DNA from: Thermosyntropha sp.
Lineage (GTDB): Bacteria; Bacillota; Syntrophomonadia; Syntrophomonadales; Syntrophomonadaceae
Length of the DNA: 64,000 bases
Direction of reading: 5' to 3'
Assembly (NCBI RefSeq): GCF_017656155.1
Contig: NZ_JACDOH010000001.1
Location: 1 to 64,000, forward strand
Part shown: piece by piece, positions 10,501-19,001 of the stretch
How positions within the stretch are numbered: the stretch's first letter is position 1
Layout: each line of letters opens with the position of its first letter
Made by a program: the position numbers and the translations under genes
The notes under the pieces: generated by a model
Told to the model about the DNA's origin: nothing
Database searches by the model: none
Seen by the model: only the letters and a program-made list of their open reading frames with translations

Positions 10501-13500
10501 TTAATCCGAGTGAAGGGTCGGTAAATGGAGGGTATGATGTTGAAATAATAGGAAGTGACTTTATTGATAATGGAAGTGAGAAGACCCGGGTATATGTAAA
10601 TGGAATGGAAGTAAAGACGGAAGATGTAAGTATTAATTCGACTGGTACGCTGATAACATTTAAAATGCCGGCTTATCCTGGAGACCTCAGAGAAGATAAA
10701 GGGACTGACCGGCTGGCAGTTCCGATAGTGGTAGTAAATCCGGACGGGGGAACTGACAGCAGGGAAGAAGGATTTATTTATGTGGTTCCTAGAAGTTATC
10801 CTTCTATAACTAAAATCGTTCCGGCCAAAGGGAGCGCCGCCGGCAATGATGTGGTGGAAATCACCGGAAGCGATTTCAGGTATTTTGAGCCTTATGATGA
10901 TATTAACCGGAATCAGCTGTGGGATGAAGGAGAGCCTTATAATGATTTAAACGGCAACGGCACCTGGGACAGTATAACCCAAAACAGCAGCAAAGCGGAA
11001 CCGGTATCTCTTAATCATCCCCAGTACAGCTATTATTTCAATTCCCCGATTTTGCCCCGGGTATATTTTGGTGATGAAATGGCAAAGATTGTGGAGTTTG
11101 ACCGGGGATACATTAAAGTTATAACTCCGCCCGCAAAAGCCGGACAGGTCGATGTATATATTGTCAACAACGATTCCGGGGTATCAAATAAGGTTAAATT
11201 TACCTATGAAGGTTCCAATCCTTCTATAACTAAGATTGTGCCGGATGAAGGGCGCAAACAGGGACGGGAAAATATTGAGATTTATGGTTCAGGTTTTGTA
11301 AATAGCAGTATTCAGATATACAGAGACGGTGTATTGATAAACCGCCAGATGCCTTTAGTTCGCTTTAGCGATATTTCCAATGAAAATATACCTAGAGAAC
11401 AGCCTGATTCTGGGAGAATAGACAGCGGAAGGGCTACGGTAAATTTAGATGGCGGGCTTAAAGTGGAATACAGGGCGGCAGGGGCTTTAGCCAACCTTAC
11501 GGTAAGCATAACCGAGAATGATGTGATTTATGAAAGGACTATCGATGGATATGATGGGACGGTTAAATTTATTGATGTAGAAAGTTTAATTTCAACTAAA
11601 GATGGAATAACCCGCTATACCGGATATGAGCTGATAAAGATAAGGGTGGAAGACCGCCGGCTCATAGTAGAAAGAGGTTATTCGCCGGAAGCCCAGCTTA
11701 TCCGTTCAACTCAGCTTACGGTTAAAACTCCTTCTTACTATACGGTAGGGCAGGTTCCGGTTGTTATTTGCAACCCGGATGGAGGAACGGCGAGCGGCAG
11801 CTTTACCTATAAGAATCCCGACAGCAAGCCGAAGATTATAAATATTACCCGGGATGGGAAAAATCCCGAAGATGTAACAGTTGATGGAGAAAATATAAAA
11901 GTTTTGAATATTAACTACAAAGCTAAAAGCCTGATAACCATTTTAGGTGAGGATTTCCGGGAAAATGCCAAGGTTTTAATCGGAGATTTTATGACTATAT
12001 CTCCTCAGGATATTGTTTATACCTTACCAGGGAAGCTGAGCTTCAATCTGCCGGTTGTGGAGGAGAGCCGGATAGGTAAGCTTTACCGGGTGGTAGTGGT
12101 GAATGAAGATGGGGGAACGGCAGCTTCAGATGATATGCCTTTCGGGCAAAAGCCTATTTATATTCAGTTTACCAAGGGAGAAACTACACCCCTGCTCAAT
12201 AAGGCTGAACCTTTAAAAGGGCCGGCTATCGGAGGAACTGTGGTAAAAATTGAAGGAAATGATTTCCGGGCTAATATGGAAGGCTATGAAGGCAAGACAT
12301 TTAAGGTTTTCTTTGGCGGAAAGGAAGCCGCCGAAGTTCAGGTGGTAGACTATAAGACGGTTTATGCCGTAACTCCGGATAATGTTCCCGGCAAACACAT
12401 CATTAAAATCGAGAATCCCGACGGAGAAACAGCTGAGCTTAAAGATGGCTTTGAATATATAAGTGTTCCCAAGATAACAGCGGTTGTTTCTGCTTCTGAT
12501 CCTGCTGAAAATAGCCGGGTTCGGGAAATTTCTACCGACGGCGGGCAGGAAATAAAGATTAAAGGTTCAGATTTTATGCCGGGAGCCAAAGTAGTTTTTG
12601 CTCCTTTGATAAAAACGGCTTCTGCTGATGAAGCAGATATATATAAAGTAAAAGATGAAACTAAGGAGTTCGCCGGGGCTAAAATTACCAGCAAAGAACT
12701 GGATTATTATGTCTTAGAGTCAGGAACTGATGCAGCGGAAGTGAATTTTATCGACAGCGAAACTTTGACGGTTAAGGTTCCTAAAGGCAAGCTGGATGCT
12801 AAAGGTGTAATTGTTATAAATCCGGATAAGGGTGGCAGTGATATCTATGAAGATTTGACATACACTTTACCTGAGATAAGTGCGCCTTTGGGAGTAACGG
12901 CGGAAATAATAGAAGATAAATATAACGATTCCGACTTTTATATAAAGGTTAACTGGAACAAGGTGGAAGGTGCTTCTCAATATGAGGTTTATGTGATAAG
13001 AGAAGATAAAACCCCGGAATTTGCCGGTTCAACTGATTTTACCTCCTTTATCTACAAAGATTTAGAACCGTACACCAGCTATAAATTCGTAGTTACTGCG
13101 GTAGGCAACTTTGGCTCTTCGAAATACTCGGCTTCCAGCAATGAAGTTATAACTGGAAGCAAGGTAGGAAAGGCAGATGAAGACGGCGCTTTAGGAGAAA
13201 AAACCGAGATAAAAAGACAGGGGCAAACAGTAAATGTCGCCATTGGAACGAGCGACTTTGAATGGAATAATCTGTTGATTGATTTAACCAGGGGAGAGCT
13301 TGCCGGAGCCAAAAAAGTGGTTATAAGCATTCCGGCCTGGGTGGCAGCTGATTCTTATGCAAAGGATGTTGAAATAAGAGGCAGCAGCTTTACAGTTAAA
13401 TTCAACCCCCGGATTTTTAGAACAAAACGGATTCTTGAAAACAGCAACCGAAGTGATGCGGGAGTAAAACTTACTTTTGAGCAGAACAGTTCCTTCCCCG

Positions 13501-13787
13501 GAATTAGCCGGGGTGGGCAGCTGTCTGAAATATTAGAGCTTAAAGCTGAATTTTTCAGAGAAAGCGAAATAACAAGCCTTGATTATCTGGCATCTAATAT
13601 GTCGATTATACTCGATTATGATCTGGCTAAAGCTGGTATGCGCAGGTTTAACCGGGTTTATATAGCAAGATATGATATAAACAAAGGAACCTGGGAACAG
13701 GTAGGAAGGGAACAGTATGTGACAGGAAGCATTGGAGAAAGCATAAACCGGCTGGGCAGTTATGCAGTTGCAGGAAGCAGGAGGTAG
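7542..13787 (+). CDS. Giant secreted IPT/TIG and fibronectin III repeat protein
   Basis: The protein has 2081 residues with an N-terminal signal peptide (cleavage near AYA, about residue 32). Roughly ten TIG/IPT-like units are recognisable by a P-x-I-x-x-(I/V)-x-P start and a GG-x-x-(V/I)-x-I-x-G-x-(D/N)F turn. They begin near residues 353, 514, 657, 744, 981, 1086, 1226, 1429, 1548 and 1642. A fibronectin type III domain lies at about 1779-1873, followed by a C-terminal region of about 200 residues. Inside the 1086 unit is an acidic, calcium-loop-like insertion at about 1115-1143 (DINRNQLWDEG and DLNGNGTWD). TIG and FN3 domains are extracellular beta-sandwich folds, so a surface fibre, adhesin or scaffold is likely; no enzymatic domain was found. 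It has no SLH domain itself; the fourth protein of the operon does. Confidence 0.88.
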   Translation: MTRHLKKWKAFLTLFIFAFTGIISPVLPAYAFDPDNFTVAEITIGKTYDRDRNLTGSYLLIKGTDLQDAEVGVITDEAGYKPLTNRTTNSDSILQFEFTDNIRISSLIIGTGEINISESQGMPSLTGIDRKVKVNSSVNLTGTNLDQLEANNVEVKINNTIIDKSAITVPPGQTENASIAMTTGETGMQQLVFTRQQSGELKVGGVVRSNPQINIKYTYKDQFLLVQDLDISSDLEMFPNRGEKGDTIFFRATKLDDYDVFFVKTLDGTDPYTTNNRGQNPTFKADAEGSLDILTVQVPDIPTGEYYVVLTNKVPAGEDPMKAVISEWVVRQDNSDPSSLPEIFTVIDASNKAKIYSIQPNEGPDSGSPAVISGQFLGTLNINDFTLYSDAEERTFTSDNGETLIRSWQKTGGNVGKYKNTIDIKEVTRQITVIIGNKATFQEVYNNDTYNFTQDLDRLPINVPQVTDAATEPVKDVIVETTTVLTDTAGNNYTFKERAVLENGYTFIPSMIQPNITDIVPDKIEVIKETDDQYRLPEPRLIAIHGQNFMITRFEKDGQIITRYPVIRIGEIELNKDIEPELQVYVLSEDGRILDGSKDNEIGTKIITVIPDSKRITSTSIGKTFVEVVNPVRNSEQLGLHHVAQDLVEFVLVPDNKKPVIEKVTPDVVTIDGGEEIIIEGSNFAEGVKVFIDGEEVPGIERQGDSKKITFTAPEGREGETQLQVMNPEGGMATWPFTYVKAYTNPKITDFAPKKGNTGTLVMIKGDNFLKPDPTAREDAILKLIGTRVFLENIEVNEYNIDETTKKITLQDYNPAPDKAEPILAIVEGALKPASYYHALIFESAGGQFFTMNINAKGETTLSDGAGTIYTFYVKTESDGTHKIMASKEGGGITEVNVINTASLELVSENITLQAKTLYKVEDGVITGCRVKVMDINTILFTVPILEADGYYDVTVMNPDTRKDSKKDQAGFYYYTQPQSKPHITEINPSEGSVNGGYDVEIIGSDFIDNGSEKTRVYVNGMEVKTEDVSINSTGTLITFKMPAYPGDLREDKGTDRLAVPIVVVNPDGGTDSREEGFIYVVPRSYPSITKIVPAKGSAAGNDVVEITGSDFRYFEPYDDINRNQLWDEGEPYNDLNGNGTWDSITQNSSKAEPVSLNHPQYSYYFNSPILPRVYFGDEMAKIVEFDRGYIKVITPPAKAGQVDVYIVNNDSGVSNKVKFTYEGSNPSITKIVPDEGRKQGRENIEIYGSGFVNSSIQIYRDGVLINRQMPLVRFSDISNENIPREQPDSGRIDSGRATVNLDGGLKVEYRAAGALANLTVSITENDVIYERTIDGYDGTVKFIDVESLISTKDGITRYTGYELIKIRVEDRRLIVERGYSPEAQLIRSTQLTVKTPSYYTVGQVPVVICNPDGGTASGSFTYKNPDSKPKIINITRDGKNPEDVTVDGENIKVLNINYKAKSLITILGEDFRENAKVLIGDFMTISPQDIVYTLPGKLSFNLPVVEESRIGKLYRVVVVNEDGGTAASDDMPFGQKPIYIQFTKGETTPLLNKAEPLKGPAIGGTVVKIEGNDFRANMEGYEGKTFKVFFGGKEAAEVQVVDYKTVYAVTPDNVPGKHIIKIENPDGETAELKDGFEYISVPKITAVVSASDPAENSRVREISTDGGQEIKIKGSDFMPGAKVVFAPLIKTASADEADIYKVKDETKEFAGAKITSKELDYYVLESGTDAAEVNFIDSETLTVKVPKGKLDAKGVIVINPDKGGSDIYEDLTYTLPEISAPLGVTAEIIEDKYNDSDFYIKVNWNKVEGASQYEVYVIREDKTPEFAGSTDFTSFIYKDLEPYTSYKFVVTAVGNFGSSKYSASSNEVITGSKVGKADEDGALGEKTEIKRQGQTVNVAIGTSDFEWNNLLIDLTRGELAGAKKVVISIPAWVAADSYAKDVEIRGSSFTVKFNPRIFRTKRILENSNRSDAGVKLTFEQNSSFPGISRGGQLSEILELKAEFFRESEITSLDYLASNMSIILDYDLAKAGMRRFNRVYIARYDINKGTWEQVGREQYVTGSIGESINRLGSYAVAGSRR

Positions 13788-13790
13788 CTT

Positions 13791-15485
13791 ATGTTAAAGA
13801 AATATTTGAGCTTTATTATGGCAGTTATAATTCTTCTTTCTTTTCCCGGAACGGGCAAAGGGGCGGAAAATCCCTTCATCCAGGGGTATATTGAAGGGTA
13901 CCTGGCAGGCATCAGCCTGCCGGAACCCGATAAAGATGGTCAGCTTGCCAGCAGTGGGAGCATAACGGTTGAAACTTATGATGGGGAAATGTTCAACATA
14001 AGTCTTAGTCCGAAATTTTCAGCCAGCATTGACAGGCGTCCGGCTAAAATTACTGATTTTAAGGCAGGAATAGAGGTTTATGCTAGAATTGTCGACAAGC
14101 AGGTTGTCCTTTTAGAAGGCTATTCTGTTGCGGGGACCAGTTATATATCTCCGGGAAGCAAAATTCGGAGGGGCATGATTTCTGGAATAGAAAATGACCA
14201 GCTTATATTAAAGGATTATGCAGGGGCTAAAGAGATTTATTATATTTCGCCGGCTACTTTGATAATGAAGAGAGGGAAGGTTATTACTCCCGACCTTTTG
14301 TATGCCGGGGATAAAGTGAAGCTTTATTTTGATGAGATTAATTCAAGCATGATAAGCCGATTAGAAGTAGAAGGGGATTCTGTTCTGGTAAACAATCTTT
14401 ACAAGGGGAAACTTAAAACAGCTGATTTTAAAGGAGAAAAGCTGGTTTTAAGCGATGTTTTCATATGGCGCAACGGCAGGTGGCAGACTCAGTCCGGGCT
14501 GCTTTATTTGCCTTACAGCACGGGGATAGCTCCTTTTATCGGGGGACAGAAGATAAATGAGGCCAAACTTTCTTATTATCAGGGAAAAGATGTATATGTG
14601 ATAACTAAAAATATACTGGGAAGGGAGACAGCGGAGCGGATTTTTTTGAAGAACCAGTATGAAACGGTGGTTGCGGATAAAGTCCTTGATATAAACTGGT
14701 ATGTGGATAAGTTTGAACTAAAAAACAAGAGCAACTTCGCCGTTCATGAGGGAAGTGCAGTTATAAAAGACGGCAGACTGCAGGATAAGATGACTTTATC
14801 ATCCGGCGATGATGTCCTGGTAATAGCAGATGGCAGAGGCATAAACAGGCTGGCTAATATAATTTATATTTATAATCAGGGGATTAATAATTCCAGTTTA
14901 GGCCAGCACTACCTGTATGTCGGAAGGTTGGAGCAGGTGGCAGAGTATAAAATATGGCTTAAAGATTATTTTCTCCTGGCCGGGAACAGCTGGGAATCAT
15001 ATACCGGGGTTAAGGAGCTTTATTATGATAATGATAGTTTTTTCTATGATGCTAAAAAGAAGAGTTTAATATCAAGTGAAGAGTTTTTAGCCGGAGATTA
15101 TGCGGTAGATGAAGATAGTGAACGGGTTAAAGAAGAAGGACTTAAGGATTGGTATGCCTATATTTGGACTGATGGGGATAGGGCATCGTCCCTGCTATTA
15201 CAGGAAGATATGGATTCTTTGCTTAGACAGAGAGTAACTGGTGGAATAATAGCAGAAATTGAAAATGATGAGGCGGCGGGGTGGACAATTCAAATCAGGG
15301 AACCGGTTGACTGGAGCGGGGTTAAGGAACAGTGGATGCCGAAAACTGCCAATCTGCGGGTGAATGTGGATAAAGCCATGATTATAAAAGACAACTGCTT
15401 AATCCTGCCGGAAGAACTTAAAACCGGGGACAGGCTTTATATAGTCCGTGATGATTTTTATGCCAAAGTAGTTATAGTAAAATAA
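13791..15485 (+). CDS. Secreted beta-rich protein of unknown function
   Basis: The start codon lies 3 bp after the stop of the giant TIG gene, and its AGGAGG site (13779-13784) sits inside that gene's last codons, so the two are probably translationally coupled. A signal peptide precedes a mature protein that starts near residue 25 (GAEN). The body is a chain of short units with the pattern G-x-I-x-x-I-x-x-x-x-L-x-L-K-D followed by GD(K/D)V strands, resembling small beta-barrel repeats such as DUF5666-type domains. That likeness is weak and by eye. No catalytic motif is visible. Position in the operon argues for a partner in assembling or anchoring the surface proteins. Function unknown. Confidence 0.8.
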   Translation: MLKKYLSFIMAVIILLSFPGTGKGAENPFIQGYIEGYLAGISLPEPDKDGQLASSGSITVETYDGEMFNISLSPKFSASIDRRPAKITDFKAGIEVYARIVDKQVVLLEGYSVAGTSYISPGSKIRRGMISGIENDQLILKDYAGAKEIYYISPATLIMKRGKVITPDLLYAGDKVKLYFDEINSSMISRLEVEGDSVLVNNLYKGKLKTADFKGEKLVLSDVFIWRNGRWQTQSGLLYLPYSTGIAPFIGGQKINEAKLSYYQGKDVYVITKNILGRETAERIFLKNQYETVVADKVLDINWYVDKFELKNKSNFAVHEGSAVIKDGRLQDKMTLSSGDDVLVIADGRGINRLANIIYIYNQGINNSSLGQHYLYVGRLEQVAEYKIWLKDYFLLAGNSWESYTGVKELYYDNDSFFYDAKKKSLISSEEFLAGDYAVDEDSERVKEEGLKDWYAYIWTDGDRASSLLLQEDMDSLLRQRVTGGIIAEIENDEAAGWTIQIREPVDWSGVKEQWMPKTANLRVNVDKAMIIKDNCLILPEELKTGDRLYIVRDDFYAKVVIVK

Positions 15486-15505
15486 AAAATTGGGGAGTAA
15501 GGGTT

Positions 15506-17008
15506 ATGAGAACAAAAAAGTTTTTAGCATTTGTTTTAGTTTTTTCTCTGATATGGGGGATAAATTATCCGGCATGGGCAGCTATGCCTGACATTACAGG
15601 CGGAATTAATAATGAATACGAATATGAAGAGATAGTCTTTATATCTGGAGAGCCGATTAAGTTTATCGGCAAATTCAGTGTGAGAACTAAAGAAAAGGAT
15701 GATGAGGCTACTGTTCGCTATAAGCTGGATTTGAGGCCGGAAGACAGCAGCATTAAAGGAAAGCTGAGCCGTCAGGTTACTTATGAGATAAGCTATGACC
15801 GCCGCACTGATAAAGGGCAGACGATTGCTACAATTGAGGTGGCTTCTTTTAAAGAATCTATTGATTTGGGTAAAGACAAATATAAGCTGGAAGATTATCA
15901 GTTTTCAGCTTCTGACGTGATTGATAACAGGCCGGCTTCAGATTTTTATTCCGGAACAATAACTGCGCGCAAATATTATACCATTAATAAAGACGAAGGA
16001 ACGGTGATTGTAGAAATAAATGGAGGAAGGGTGGGGTATTCGAATTTCTGGGGGAGCACTTTAACCCAGATTGTGGAACAGGTTATAAGCGTAAACCGCC
16101 AGATTACAACTGAGGATGAGGAAACAGAAAATGTTTCCTGGAAAGGAACAGTAAAGATAGATATTTCTGACAGCATGCGCAAATCCTTGAAGTATGAGGA
16201 AAATAAAGCTGATTTTGCCAGCTTCAGCGGAGGACATATGCGGATAACTAATCAAGAGATGTATTCGCGTTATGAATATGACCTGCCTTATGTTAGAGAT
16301 GGGAAAATAGATGACGGCAGGCGCAACAGGGGGGAAGTTGAGCTTTCCAAATCTATGGTTCCCAAAATTGAAAGGCTTATTGTGCCTAAATTTTATGATA
16401 CCAGAGGTCACTGGGCACAGGAGAGCATAGAGAAGCTTTATTCTTTAGATGTTTTTACTGATGATTCTTCATTTTTTGTTCCAGATGCTCCCATGACCAG
16501 GGTGGAATTTGCCCGGGCAGTTATAAAGGCATGTGATATAAGGGTCGATTCTGAGAAAAAGAAAAGGGTGAGCGTGCGCAATAAACAGCCGGAAGTTTCT
16601 TTGTTTGAGGATATGGATGTGGAAAGTGATGATTATAAATATGTAAAAAGTGCTTTTGAAAAGGGAATTATGAGCGGCGTAGCTCCTGACCTGTTTGGCC
16701 CTAAAGATAAGCTTACCCGTGCTCAGGCGGTTACTATCCTTATACGAGCTTTAGGTTTTGAACATAAAGCTCCTACGCCGGGATTTTTTACTTCATTTGT
16801 GGATGATGAAAAAATTCCGGATTGGGCTAAAGACAGCGTGTATGTTGCCAGGGAAATTAACCTGATAAGCGGAGATACCGGTGGAAGGTTTAATCCGGAT
16901 AAGGTGATGACCCGGGCAGAAGCTGCTGCGATGCTGGTGAAGTTTTTGGAATTTATGGAAAAAGACTTACAGAAGAATTACCGGGAAGAGATAATCCTTT
17001 ATAGATAA
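15506..17008 (+). CDS. Secreted protein with three C-terminal SLH domains
   Basis: A signal peptide (to about residue 26, AWA) is followed by a beta-rich region of about 265 residues and three SLH domains at about 295-345, 361-415 and 429-480. Each SLH unit shows an F-x-D or FYDTRGHW start and a TR-type motif (MTRVEFA, LTRAQAV, MTRAEAA). SLH domains bind secondary cell-wall polymers, usually pyruvylated, and tether proteins to the wall. This is the only protein of the operon with such an anchor, so it may hold the other secreted products at the surface; this is inference. It starts 20 bp after the preceding gene. Confidence 0.92.
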   Translation: MRTKKFLAFVLVFSLIWGINYPAWAAMPDITGGINNEYEYEEIVFISGEPIKFIGKFSVRTKEKDDEATVRYKLDLRPEDSSIKGKLSRQVTYEISYDRRTDKGQTIATIEVASFKESIDLGKDKYKLEDYQFSASDVIDNRPASDFYSGTITARKYYTINKDEGTVIVEINGGRVGYSNFWGSTLTQIVEQVISVNRQITTEDEETENVSWKGTVKIDISDSMRKSLKYEENKADFASFSGGHMRITNQEMYSRYEYDLPYVRDGKIDDGRRNRGEVELSKSMVPKIERLIVPKFYDTRGHWAQESIEKLYSLDVFTDDSSFFVPDAPMTRVEFARAVIKACDIRVDSEKKKRVSVRNKQPEVSLFEDMDVESDDYKYVKSAFEKGIMSGVAPDLFGPKDKLTRAQAVTILIRALGFEHKAPTPGFFTSFVDDEKIPDWAKDSVYVAREINLISGDTGGRFNPDKVMTRAEAAAMLVKFLEFMEKDLQKNYREEIILYR

Positions 17009-17047
17009 TTTTTTGGGGTGAGATATAAGAAAGCCAGGTGAGGACGA

Positions 17048-18514
17048 TTGCGGGGCAGTAAATTTTATATTACCGCTTTAATATTAGGGATTATTTGTGC
17101 TGCCTTTGTTATTTATTTTAGAGAGATTGTGCCCCCGGCAAAAGAGACAGCAGTTTTTGCTTTTACAGAAGAAGATGAGGAAAGTTTGCTTTTTCCTGCC
17201 CCGGATAAGACTTTGTATCAAATGGATTTGTATTTTGATGTAAACGAGCGGATGCTTTACGGCAAATCTATTATTACTACGATTAATACTTCTGGGCAGG
17301 ATCTTAATGATTTGTGGTTTACGGTTTATCCTAATGCCTTTGTTAAAAAAGATAAAACTCCAGCTCCTGAAGAGGCATATTATAATGGATTTGATAAAGG
17401 TTGGCTTAAGGTATCAAAGATGAAAGTTAACGGGAAAAGAGTTGTTTTTCTTGATAAAGGGGTTAATCTGGAAGTTATTCTTTTTGAAAAGATAAATAAG
17501 GGAGCTGATATAAAGATTGAAATAGAATGGCAGGCTAAAATTCCATATCTTGCGTACCGGTATGGCAGCAGAAATGGAGTTTTTATTTTAAGCAATTTTT
17601 ATCCGGCTTTAAATGTTTTAACTGAAGAAGGCTGGCTCAAGGCAGAAAATGTTTCTTTTGGAGATCCCTTTACTTTTCACAGTGCCAGCTATATTGTAAA
17701 TTTAAATATTCCCGAAGCATATGATGTTGTTTCAAATGGCTCTAAAACAGCCCGAACGCCGGAAGATAACGGGCGTCAGGGATATGTTATCAAGGCGCAA
17801 AATGTGCGTGACTTTTCAATGGTCTTAATGTATCATTACAAAGAGTTTGGAATTAAAACAGAAAATGGATATATAAGGCTTTATATTCCGGACAGTTATA
17901 AAGAAAAAGCGGTAAATATATTAAGAGAAGCTGCATCAATATTAAACTTTTTTTCAAAAGCTTTTAGTCCTTATCCTTATCGGGATTTTAAAATTGTTTT
18001 TGTGCCGATGCAGGGATTTGAAGGGATGGAATATTCAGGTCTTATATTTTTGAAGGAAGATTTCCTGAAACCTGATTTGCCTGCTGAACGCTTAAGTTTC
18101 ATTATGGCTCATGAAATAGCCCATCAATGGTGGTATAGCCTGGTGGGGAATGATCAGATAAGAGAACCCTGGCTCGATGAAGGATTAGCTAATTATAGTG
18201 CTTCTAAGTATCAGGAGAAAGTAAAAGGGAAAAAACATTCTGAAAAGAATATAAAAGGGGTTAATCTTGCTCGCGGACTTAAAGATATGTATTCACGGCA
18301 GGACTATTATCAGACTGCGTATTATGGGGGAGAATCATTCTGGTGGGGATTAGAAGGAATACTGGGCGAAGATAATGTTTTCAAAATACTGCGCCACTAT
18401 CTTGCCCAGTATAAATATGATATTGCTTCTACCGAGGATCTGTTATACATTATTAAACTGGAATCAGAAAAGGATCTTTCTTATTATTTTGCCAGATGGT
18501 TTAAGAAAGAATAG
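17048..18514 (+). CDS. Membrane-anchored M1-family metallopeptidase
   Basis: The zinc-binding gluzincin signature is complete: H355-E-I-A-H359 followed after 18 residues by E378 in WLDEG. A GFEGMEYSG segment upstream (about 325-333) takes the place of the exopeptidase GAMEN motif. One N-terminal hydrophobic helix (about residues 7-24) makes a signal anchor, so the enzyme should act outside the membrane. M1 enzymes trim N-terminal residues from peptides. The TTG start is set by AGGTGAGG just upstream. It lies 39 bp after the SLH gene and is probably the last gene of the envelope operon, possibly for processing or turnover of surface proteins. Length (488 aa) is short for M1 and lacks the large C-terminal helical domain. 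Confidence 0.9.
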   Translation: MRGSKFYITALILGIICAAFVIYFREIVPPAKETAVFAFTEEDEESLLFPAPDKTLYQMDLYFDVNERMLYGKSIITTINTSGQDLNDLWFTVYPNAFVKKDKTPAPEEAYYNGFDKGWLKVSKMKVNGKRVVFLDKGVNLEVILFEKINKGADIKIEIEWQAKIPYLAYRYGSRNGVFILSNFYPALNVLTEEGWLKAENVSFGDPFTFHSASYIVNLNIPEAYDVVSNGSKTARTPEDNGRQGYVIKAQNVRDFSMVLMYHYKEFGIKTENGYIRLYIPDSYKEKAVNILREAASILNFFSKAFSPYPYRDFKIVFVPMQGFEGMEYSGLIFLKEDFLKPDLPAERLSFIMAHEIAHQWWYSLVGNDQIREPWLDEGLANYSASKYQEKVKGKKHSEKNIKGVNLARGLKDMYSRQDYYQTAYYGGESFWWGLEGILGEDNVFKILRHYLAQYKYDIASTEDLLYIIKLESEKDLSYYFARWFKKE

Positions 18515-18519
18515 TTTAT

Positions 18520-18882
18520 CTATACAGAAGCCCCGTATTCTTTTAAGATATTTACGGCACTATTTGCTTTTTCGTTTTCTGTTACTACGGTTACCATATA
18601 AGAGTATCCTCCCGGGAGGTCAAAGTCTGCGGAGATTCCGCTTACCGTGGGGTCAGCGGCTAAGAGAGCACCAAGTGAGCGATCATAATCGGTGTTACCG
18701 ATAACCATAGAAGAGATACTGGTACTTGATCCTCTGCCTGGACTGCTGCCGGGAAACCGGGATATACTGTCAAGCTGAACATCAGTATATCCTTCCGCTT
18801 TAAGTTTTTCAACGGCCATTCTGGCACTATTATCATCAGCAAAATAAGCTAATATTGATCTTTGTCCTGGTTTTAGCTGCAT
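18520..18882 (-). CDS. Small conserved-looking protein of unknown function
   Basis: The 120-residue protein converges on the M1 peptidase gene, with 5 bp between the stop codons. It has an AAGGAG ribosome binding site at proper spacing. The N-terminal third (AYFADDNSARMAVEKLKAEG) and the C-terminal third (VTVVTENEKANSAVNILKEYGA) both read as a beta strand followed by an amphipathic helix. They may be two halves of a ferredoxin-like fold such as those that sense or bind small ligands. They are joined by a Gly/Ser-rich linker. There is no signal peptide. The function is not recognised. Confidence 0.7.
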   Translation of the reverse strand: MQLKPGQRSILAYFADDNSARMAVEKLKAEGYTDVQLDSISRFPGSSPGRGSSTSISSMVIGNTDYDRSLGALLAADPTVSGISADFDLPGGYSYMVTVVTENEKANSAVNILKEYGASV

Positions 18883-19001
18883 ATTTTGACTCCTTTCTGT
18901 TTTTCAGGTAATTTTATTTTGTCCACTAAGAAGGTTTTTTATAAGTTTTGCCATTTTTGTGACATAATATATAGGGGAAAAATAAAATAGGAGGATGTTT
19001 G
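18883..19001. promoter_or_regulatory. Divergent promoter region before argS
   Basis: This 119-bp AT-rich spacer separates the small minus-strand gene from argS. TTGCCA at 18948-18953 and a TATATA at 18968-18973 resemble promoter boxes, but the spacer of 14 bp is too short for confidence. No T-box leader, which would need about 200 nt, fits here. Confidence 0.3.

Noticed and set aside
18883-19001. T-box leader for argS
   Set aside because: The spacer is too short and has no T-box sequence.
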